DNA of 64,000 nt from Pseudomonas sp. R-28-1W-6 (lineage in GTDB: Bacteria > Pseudomonadota > Gammaproteobacteria > Pseudomonadales > Pseudomonadaceae), in assembly GCF_009799925.1 (NCBI RefSeq), contig NZ_WELK01000001.1, positions 620,001 through 684,000 on the forward strand, read 5' to 3'. The translations under genes were made by a program, and so were the position numbers. Below, piece after piece: positions 54,895 to 64,000 of this stretch. The notes under the pieces were generated by a model. It did no database searches. It saw nothing but the letters and a program-made list of their open reading frames with translations, and was not told the DNA's origin. Each line of letters begins with the position of its first letter. The first letter of the stretch is position 1.

Positions 54895-54987
54895 AAATAG
54901 CCCCCAAAAACACCTGCGTGTATGATACCTGAGCTCATTCCTAATTAGCCAAATTCATAGCTACAACCGTGCCGTTCGGGGCTTTTC

Positions 54988-55629
54988 ATGCAGGCGTACC
55001 AGCGCGAATTCATCCGTTTTGCCATCGAACGCGGCGTGCTGCGTTTCGGTGAGTTCACCCTCAAGTCCGGGCGTACCAGCCCCTATTTCTTCAATGCCGG
55101 GCTGTTCAACAGCGGCCTGGCCCTGGCCAAGCTGGGGCGCTTCTATGCGTCCGCGCTGGTCGACAGCGGCATCGACTTCGATGTGCTGTTCGGTCCGGCC
55201 TACAAGGGCATCCCGCTGGCGGCGGCGACCGCGGTGGCCCTGGCCGAGCAGCATCAGCGCGACCTGCCCTGGTGCTTCAACCGCAAGGAAGCCAAGGACC
55301 ACGGCGAGGGCGGCACCCTGGTCGGTGCGCCGCTCACCGGCCGGGTGATGATCGTCGATGACGTGATCACCGCCGGTACCGCGATCCGCGAAGTGATGCA
55401 GATCATCCAAGCCCAGGGCGCCCAGGCGGCCGGCGTGCTGATCGCGCTGAACCGCCAGGAGCGCGGCCAGGGCGAGCTGTCGGCGATCCAGGAGGTCGAG
55501 CGCGACTATGGCATGCCGGTGGTCAGTATTGTCTCGCTGGAGCAGGTGCTGGATTATCTGGCCGGCGATGCCGAGCTGAAGCAACACCTGCCGGCGGTCG
55601 AGGCGTACCGCGCGCAATACGGCATCTAG
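54988..55629 (+). CDS. pyrE: Orotate phosphoribosyltransferase PyrE
   Basis: 213 residues. It converts orotate and PRPP to OMP in pyrimidine synthesis. The PRPP-binding motif is [13 protein letters not shown], and the start [18 protein letters not shown] is typical. ATG 54988 lies 94 bp from crc, so crc and pyrE share the divergent promoter region. It is followed after 33 bp by the DUF4124 gene. Confidence 0.97.
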   Translation: MQAYQREFIRFAIERGVLRFGEFTLKSGRTSPYFFNAGLFNSGLALAKLGRFYASALVDSGIDFDVLFGPAYKGIPLAAATAVALAEQHQRDLPWCFNRKEAKDHGEGGTLVGAPLTGRVMIVDDVITAGTAIREVMQIIQAQGAQAAGVLIALNRQERGQGELSAIQEVERDYGMPVVSIVSLEQVLDYLAGDAELKQHLPAVEAYRAQYGI

Positions 55630-55662
55630 CATCCTCCATTACCTGCACAGGGTGTTCTGTTC

Positions 55663-56250
55663 ATGCTCAAACCGGTTGCGCTGCGCTGTACGTTGTTCCT
55701 GGCCCTGGGGATGCCGATCCTGGCCGGGGCTGCGGAGATGTACCGCTATGTCGATGAGCGCGGCCTGACCGTGGTCAATCGCCTCGGCGTGCCGCCCGAG
55801 TCCGTGGCCAAGGGCTATGAGGTGCTCAACGAGCAGGGCCGGGTGGTCCGCGTGGTGCCGCCGGCGCCGAGTGCCGAGGAGCGCAAGCGCCTGGCCGAGG
55901 AGAAGGCCAAGGCCAAGTCTGATGCCCAGCTGCTGCGCATCTACTCCGAAGTCGGCGATGTCGACCGCGCGCGCGATCGCAAGCTGGCCGAGCTGGACGG
56001 GGTGATCGGTGTGGCGCAGGGCAACCTGCAGTCCCTGCGTACCCAGCAGGACAACCTGCAGGCCAAGGCCGCCGAGCACGAGCGGGCCGGGCGCGCGGTG
56101 CCCGAGCATCTGCTGGTGCAGATCGAGAACCTGAAGACCGAGCAGGCCGGGGTGGAGAAGGACATCCAGCGCTACCGCGAGGGGCGGGCCGCCGAAGAGG
56201 CGGCCTTTGCCGCGGATCGGGCGCGTCTGCTGGAGTTGCGCCAGCGCTGA
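55663..56250 (+). CDS. Secreted DUF4124 and coiled-coil protein
   Basis: 195 residues. A signal peptide (MLKPVALRCTLFLALGMPI, cleaved after AGAA) leads to a DUF4124 domain (MYRYVDERGLTVVNRLGVPP) and a long, charged, Glu/Arg/Ala-rich helical region (about 75-195) likely to be coiled coil. A related DUF4124 start occurs in the M23 peptidase at 29513. Function unknown. Confidence 0.82.
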   Translation: MLKPVALRCTLFLALGMPILAGAAEMYRYVDERGLTVVNRLGVPPESVAKGYEVLNEQGRVVRVVPPAPSAEERKRLAEEKAKAKSDAQLLRIYSEVGDVDRARDRKLAELDGVIGVAQGNLQSLRTQQDNLQAKAAEHERAGRAVPEHLLVQIENLKTEQAGVEKDIQRYREGRAAEEAAFAADRARLLELRQR

Positions 56251-56252
56251 GC

Positions 56253-56286
56253 GCCGGCACGGCAGGTGTGAACCAGCCGTGCCGGC
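56253..56286. terminator. Bidirectional terminator between DUF4124 and argB
   Basis: GCCGGCACGGC (56253-56263) pairs with GCCGTGCCGGC (56276-56286). No T-run, but the genes converge here, so it probably ends both transcripts. Confidence 0.7.
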
Positions 56287-56297
56287 AGTTCCGCCGC

Positions 56298-59797
<3,500 letters not shown>

Positions 59798-59834
59798 GCA
59801 GCGTCTCCTGAGCGGTTCGTCCGGGTGTGGCGGG

Positions 59835-60290
59835 TCAGTGGCTGCCGGAATGGCCGAAGCCGCCGGCGCCGCGCTGGCTTTCGTCGAACTGCTCGACCAG
59901 CTCGAAGTGCGCCTGCACCACCGGTACCAGCACCAGCTGGGCGATGCGCTCGCCAACGGCGATGGTGAATGGTGTCTGCCCGCGGTTCCAGCAGGACACC
60001 ATCAGCTCGCCCTGGTAGTCCGAGTCGATCAGGCCGACCAGGTTCCCCAGCACTATGCCGTGCTTATGGCCCAGGCCCGAGCGCGGCAGGATCAGCGCGG
60101 CCAGGCCGGGGTCGCCGATGTAGATCGACAGGCCGCTGGGGATCAGCAGGGTCTGGCCGGGTTCCAGCACCGTGTCCTGCTGGAGCATGGCGCGCAGGTC
60201 GAGGCCGGCCGAGCCGGGGGTGGCGTACTGCGGCAGGGGGAAGTCGCTGCCCAGGCGCGGGTCGAGAATCTTGGCTTGCAAAGCGTGCAT
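59835..60290 (-). CDS. dut: Deoxyuridine 5'-triphosphate nucleotidohydrolase Dut
   Basis: 151 residues. It hydrolyses dUTP to dUMP and pyrophosphate. Trimeric dUTPase motifs are present: [20 protein letters not shown] (motif 2 to 3), [11 protein letters not shown] and the C-terminal [10 protein letters not shown]. It lies 29 bp after coaBC and 37 bp before algC on the same strand; the order coaBC-dut-algC-argB is conserved in Pseudomonas. Confidence 0.97.
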   Translation of the reverse strand: MHALQAKILDPRLGSDFPLPQYATPGSAGLDLRAMLQQDTVLEPGQTLLIPSGLSIYIGDPGLAALILPRSGLGHKHGIVLGNLVGLIDSDYQGELMVSCWNRGQTPFTIAVGERIAQLVLVPVVQAHFELVEQFDESQRGAGGFGHSGSH

Positions 60291-60319
60291 GGCGGGCCCT
60301 GTGAACGGTCGGAAGTGGG

Positions 60320-61528
60320 TCAGGCGCGGGTCAGGCGCTCGGCGATGAAGCTCACCAGCTGGCGGGCGATCTTGCCCTTGCTGGTCTGGGCAAAACTGGT
60401 CGCCTGCAGCTCGCGGTCGATGATGGTGATGGCGTTTTCTTCACTGTTGAAGCCGATGCTGGGGTTGGCCACGTCGTTGGCGACGATCAGGTCGAGGTTC
60501 TTGTCCTGCAGCTTGCGCGCCGCATAACCGAGCAGGTTCTCGGTTTCTGCCGCGAAGCCGACGCTGAACGGGCGGTCTTCCCGGCCGGCGAGCGTGGCGA
60601 GGATATCCGGGTTGCGCACCAGCTGCAGGAGCAGGCCGTCGCCGGTGCTGGGGTCTTTCTTCATTTTGTGCGCGGCGACCACTTCCGGGCGGTAGTCGGC
60701 CACCGCGGCGGAGGCGATCAGCAGGTCGCAGGGCATCGCGGCCTCGCAGGCGGCGAGCATGTCGCGGGCGCTGATCACGTCGATGCGGGTGACCCGGTCC
60801 GGGGTCGGCAGGTGCACCGGGCCGCTGATCAGGGTGACCTTGGCGCCGGCCTCGACCGCGGCCTCGGCCAGGGCGAAGCCCATCTTGCCGGAGCTGTGGT
60901 TGGTGATGTAGCGCACCGGGTCGATGTTTTCCTGGGTCGGCCCGGCGGTGATCAGCACGTGCTTGCCGCTCAGGCTGTGGCGCTGGAAGCAGTCGGCGGC
61001 GCGCTGGGCCAGTTCCTCGGCTTCGAGCATGCGCCCGGGGCCGACGTCGCCGCAGGCCTGGCTGCCGGCAGCCGGGCCGAACAGGCGCAGGCCGCGGCTT
61101 TCCAGCAGTTGCGCATTGGCCTGGGTGGCCGGGTCGCGCCACATGGCCTGGTTCATCGCCGGGGCCAGGGCCACGGTGGCATCGGTGGCCAGCACCAGGG
61201 TGGTCAGCAGGTCGTCGGCCACGCCCTGGGCCAGGCGCGCCATCAGGTCGGCGGTGGCCGGGGCGATCAGCACCAGGTCGGCCCACTTGGCCAGTTCGAT
61301 ATGGCCCATGGCGGCTTCGGCGGCCGGGTCGAGCAGGTCCAGGCTGACCGGGTGGCCGGACAGCGCCTGCAGGGTCAGCGGGGTGATGAATTCGCGCCCG
61401 CCGCGGGTCATCACCACGCGGACTTCGGCGCCCTGGTCGCGCAGGCGACGCACCAGTTCGGCGCTCTTGTAGGCGGCGATGCCGCCGCCGACGCCGAGGA
61501 CAATGCGTTTCCGATAAAGCCGCTGCAT
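60320..61528 (-). CDS. coaBC: Bifunctional phosphopantothenoylcysteine decarboxylase/synthetase CoaBC
   Basis: 402 residues. It catalyses two steps of coenzyme A synthesis. The FMN-containing CoaC half has [16 protein letters not shown], the APAMNQAMW substrate clamp and [15 protein letters not shown]. The CoaB half follows from about residue 190, with [32 protein letters not shown] and the Lys in [11 protein letters not shown] 61528 was chosen because [16 protein letters not shown] is the family start; a far longer frame upstream is a GC artefact. Confidence 0.97.
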   Translation of the reverse strand: MQRLYRKRIVLGVGGGIAAYKSAELVRRLRDQGAEVRVVMTRGGREFITPLTLQALSGHPVSLDLLDPAAEAAMGHIELAKWADLVLIAPATADLMARLAQGVADDLLTTLVLATDATVALAPAMNQAMWRDPATQANAQLLESRGLRLFGPAAGSQACGDVGPGRMLEAEELAQRAADCFQRHSLSGKHVLITAGPTQENIDPVRYITNHSSGKMGFALAEAAVEAGAKVTLISGPVHLPTPDRVTRIDVISARDMLAACEAAMPCDLLIASAAVADYRPEVVAAHKMKKDPSTGDGLLLQLVRNPDILATLAGREDRPFSVGFAAETENLLGYAARKLQDKNLDLIVANDVANPSIGFNSEENAITIIDRELQATSFAQTSKGKIARQLVSFIAERLTRA

Positions 61529-61733
61529 AGGCCTGCCTTGATCAGTAGGGTTGTGTGGGGGTGCTGCGGCGTTGGCGTTCCCTCCCCAGGGCCAGGCGCC
61601 GGCCAGGGTGCGCCGCGGAGCTGCCGAGGTCGCTACTGCCCGCCGATTTGCCAGGCAAACGCCGCGAAAAAGCCGGGCTAAGATAGCACAGGGCCCGCGC
61701 CGGAACAGCGGGCCGGCTCGACAGGGAGATGTC

Positions 61734-62408
61734 ATGAGTATTCGCGACTGGCCCGCGGCGGAACGCCCGCGGGAGAAACTGCTGGAGATGGGCGCGGCCG
61801 CCCTGACCGACGCCGAATTGCTGGCGATATTCCTGCGCACCGGGGTCACCGGGCAGAGCGCGGTGGATCTGGCCCGGCATCTGCTGCAGGACTTCGGCAG
61901 CCTGCGCGCACTGCTCGAGGCCGACCTGGCCTGCTTCAGCCGGCGCCTGGGCCTGGGCCCGGCCAAGTATGCGCAGCTGCAGGCGGTGCTGGAGATGGGC
62001 CGGCGCCACCTGGCCGAACGGCTCAAGCGCGAGTCGGCGCTGGAAAGCCCGCAGGCGGTGCGCGACTACCTCAAGGCGCGCCTGCGCCACGAGCCCCACG
62101 AGGTGTTCGGCTGCCTGTTTCTCGATGCCAAGCACCGGGTGATCGAGTTCGAGGCGCTGTTCCACGGCAGCATCGACGGCGCCAGCGTCTACCCGCGTCA
62201 GGTGGTCAAGCGGGCGCTGGCGCACAATGCGGCCGCGGCGATCCTGGTGCACAACCATCCGTCCGGAGTGGCCGAGCCCAGCCAGGCCGATCGCGTGCTC
62301 ACCGGGCGCCTCAAGGAGGCGCTGGCGCTGATCGAGGTGCGCGTGCTTGATCACTTCATCGTCGGCGATGGCGAGCCGTTGTCCCTGGCCGAATACGGCT
62401 GGCTGTAG
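61734..62408 (+). CDS. radC: RadC-family JAB/MPN domain protein
   Basis: 224 residues. A helical UPF0758 N-terminus ([21 protein letters not shown]) precedes a JAB1/MPN domain with the metal site [14 protein letters not shown]. The name comes from an E. coli allele now known to be in recG; the actual function is unsettled. GGGAG lies before ATG 61734. It is divergent from coaBC, 205 bp away. Confidence 0.94.
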   Translation: MSIRDWPAAERPREKLLEMGAAALTDAELLAIFLRTGVTGQSAVDLARHLLQDFGSLRALLEADLACFSRRLGLGPAKYAQLQAVLEMGRRHLAERLKRESALESPQAVRDYLKARLRHEPHEVFGCLFLDAKHRVIEFEALFHGSIDGASVYPRQVVKRALAHNAAAAILVHNHPSGVAEPSQADRVLTGRLKEALALIEVRVLDHFIVGDGEPLSLAEYGWL

Positions 62409-62411
62409 CGC

Positions 62412-63986
62412 TCAGTCGAGCCGCGCCCGGGCAAAATCCTGGCGGCCGAAGGGGTTCACCCGATAGCCCTGCACGTTGCTGCGCAGCAGGGCGAAGGCGG
62501 TCGGGTGGGCCAGCGGCAGCCACAGGGCCTGCTCCTGGATGATCGTCTGCGCCTGCTGGTACAGGCCGCTGCGCACCGTCTGCTCGGCGCTGAGCTTGCC
62601 GGCGGCGATCAGCTTGTCCAGTTGCGGGTCGCAGAAGCGCGCGAAGTTCAGCCCGGACTGCAGCGAGGCGCAGGAAAACTGCGGGGTGAGGAAGTTGTCC
62701 GGGTCGCCGTTGTCGCCAGCCCAGCCCATGAACAGCAGGTCATGCTCGCCGGCCTTGGCGCGCTTGATCAGCTCGCCCCACTCGATCACGCGGATCTCGG
62801 CGCGGATGCCGACCTTGGCCAGGTCGGCCTGCAGCAGTTGCGCGCCGAGGCTGGGGTTGGGGTTGAGCAGGCTGCCCGACGGGCGGGTCCAGAGTGTCGT
62901 GCTGAAACCCTCCGCCAGCCCCGCTTCGGCCAGCAGCGCCCTGGCCTTGGCCGGATCATGGGCGTAGCCGGGCAAGGCCTTGGCATAGCTCCAGGTGGTC
63001 GGCGGGTAGGGCCCACTGGCTGCGGTGGCGCTGCCCTCGAACACCGCCTGGAGGTAGCTGGCCTTGTCGAAGGCGAGGTTGATCGCCTGGCGCACCTGCG
63101 GTTTGTCCAGGGGCGGGTGCTGGGTGTTGAGGGCGACGAAGGCGGTCATGAAGGCCGGCGTCTCGCTGATCCGCAGGGCCGGGTCCTGGCGGGCCGCCTG
63201 CACATCCAGCGGCTTGGGCGACAGGGCGATCTGGCACTCGCCGCGGCGCAGCTTCTGCAGGCGCACGTTGGCGTCCGGGGTGATGGCGAAGATCAGGCCG
63301 TCCACCGCGGGCTTGCCGGCGAAGTAGTCCGGGTTGGCCGTGTAGCGCACCACGGCATCCTTCTGGAAGCGCTTGAGGATGAACGGGCCGGTGCCGACCG
63401 GCGCGCTGTTGAGCCGCTCCGGCGTGCCGGCCCGCAGCAGCTGCGCGGCATATTCGGCCGAGTAGATGGAGGCGAAGCCCATGCTCAGGGTGGCGAGAAA
63501 GGTGGCGTCCGGCTGGTTGAGGGTGAAGCGCACCTGCAGCGGGGTTGGCGACTCGATGTGCTTGATCAGCGCGGGCAGCTGCATCGACTGGGCGTGCGGG
63601 TAGCCGCCGGGCGCGCTCTTGTGCCAGGGATGGGCGGGGTCGAGCATGCGCCGGAAGCTGAACAGCACATCCTCGGCGTTCAGCTCGCGGCTCGGACTGA
63701 ACCACTCGGTGCGCTGGAAGCGCACCCCGGGGCGCAGCTGGAAGTCCCAGACCAGGCCGTCGGCCGACACCGTCCAGGCGCTGGCCAGGCTCGGCTGCAG
63801 CTGGCCGCTGGCGGCGTCGAAGTCGACCAGGCGGTTCATCAGCACGTCGGCCGAGGCATTGGTGGTGGTCAGCGCGTTGTACTGCACCACGTCGAAACCA
63901 TCCGGGCTGGCCTCGGTGCAGACGCTGAGCACGGCGGCCTGGCTCAGCAGCGGGGCGAACAGCAGGGGCAGGGCGGCAAGGCGCAT
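62412..63986 (-). CDS. ABC transporter substrate-binding protein, dipeptide/oligopeptide family (SBP family 5)
   Basis: 524-residue periplasmic binding protein. A signal peptide (MRLAALPLLFAPLLSQA) is followed by the mature SBP_bac_5 domain, with VSADGLVWDFQLRPGVRF, ELNAEDVLFSFRRMLDP and NSAPVGTGPFILKRFQ. It resembles the DppA type, so di- or tripeptides are likely ligands. No permease genes lie in the window. It is convergent with radC (3 bp apart) and ends close to the window edge. Confidence 0.93.
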   Translation of the reverse strand: MRLAALPLLFAPLLSQAAVLSVCTEASPDGFDVVQYNALTTTNASADVLMNRLVDFDAASGQLQPSLASAWTVSADGLVWDFQLRPGVRFQRTEWFSPSRELNAEDVLFSFRRMLDPAHPWHKSAPGGYPHAQSMQLPALIKHIESPTPLQVRFTLNQPDATFLATLSMGFASIYSAEYAAQLLRAGTPERLNSAPVGTGPFILKRFQKDAVVRYTANPDYFAGKPAVDGLIFAITPDANVRLQKLRRGECQIALSPKPLDVQAARQDPALRISETPAFMTAFVALNTQHPPLDKPQVRQAINLAFDKASYLQAVFEGSATAASGPYPPTTWSYAKALPGYAHDPAKARALLAEAGLAEGFSTTLWTRPSGSLLNPNPSLGAQLLQADLAKVGIRAEIRVIEWGELIKRAKAGEHDLLFMGWAGDNGDPDNFLTPQFSCASLQSGLNFARFCDPQLDKLIAAGKLSAEQTVRSGLYQQAQTIIQEQALWLPLAHPTAFALLRSNVQGYRVNPFGRQDFARARLD

Positions 63987-64000
63987 GGGCGGGATCTCCG

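Overview
This 64 kb window is chromosomal DNA of a Pseudomonas species. It is GC-rich, and nearly every stretch is tightly packed core metabolism. The gene orders ubiC-ubiA-phoB-phoR, pstS-pstC-pstA-pstB-phoU, crc|pyrE, yicC|rph, gmk-rpoZ-spoT-ridA, coaBC-dut-algC-argB and oxyR-recG are the ones I recall from P. aeruginosa and its relatives. I saw no rRNA, tRNA, insertion sequence, prophage, integrase or CRISPR array.

Layout. 1-6500 (minus strand) is an acidic amino-acid uptake system: ABC transporter aatJQMP (gltIJKL) followed by its two-component regulator aauS-aauR; aauR runs off the left edge. Its promoter region holds a well-spaced sigma-54 promoter, two dyads resembling the AauR site, and an Hfq/Crc-type AACAACAA motif beside the ribosome binding site. 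6510-7400 is non-coding and filled with repeats. 7.4-9.1 kb is purE-purK behind a leader with a terminator-like hairpin. 9.2-14.1 kb holds a DUF3299 protein and a MacA/MacB-like exporter with two separate FtsX-type permeases. 14.1-19.4 kb holds a sugar-phosphate mutarotase, the potassium transporter Kup, an acyl-CoA thioesterase and an MHS-type MFS symporter. 19.5-26.6 kb is the high-affinity phosphate system with Pho boxes before both pstS and pstC. 26.7-35.6 kb holds a response regulator, a CoA-transferase, an M23 peptidase, a CorC-like protein, phoBR and ubiCA. 35.8-42.7 kb holds rubredoxin, an HU-like protein, small unknowns, a YbaK-HDOD fusion, recG and oxyR. 42.8-45.1 kb is a TonB-ExbD-ExbB energy system. 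45.3-47.7 kb holds an epimerase, a secreted 17-residue repeat protein, a lipoprotein and ridA. 47.7-64 kb is housekeeping: spoT, rpoZ, gmk, yicC, rph, crc, pyrE, argB, algC, dut, coaBC, radC and a peptide-binding protein.

How the parts connect. AauS-AauR should switch on aatJQMP through sigma-54, while Crc (encoded at 54.1 kb) with Hfq could repress its translation. PhoR-PhoB (32-34 kb) should control pstS, pstCAB-phoU and itself through the Pho boxes seen here, with the Pst-PhoU proteins feeding the signal back. AlgC links to exopolysaccharide and LPS precursors, SpoT to the stringent response, and OxyR to peroxide defence.

The least explained material is in the gaps: a family of stem-loop repeats with a conserved end (TAGGGTGCGCC...), a second family (GGTTGGGTTGA...) that supplies the stop codon of two genes, a pair of roughly 200 bp elements in inverted orientation before purE, and a 142 bp element with terminal inverted repeats that starts inside the stop codon of the HU-like gene. 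I found no clear new multi-gene defence or biosynthetic system.
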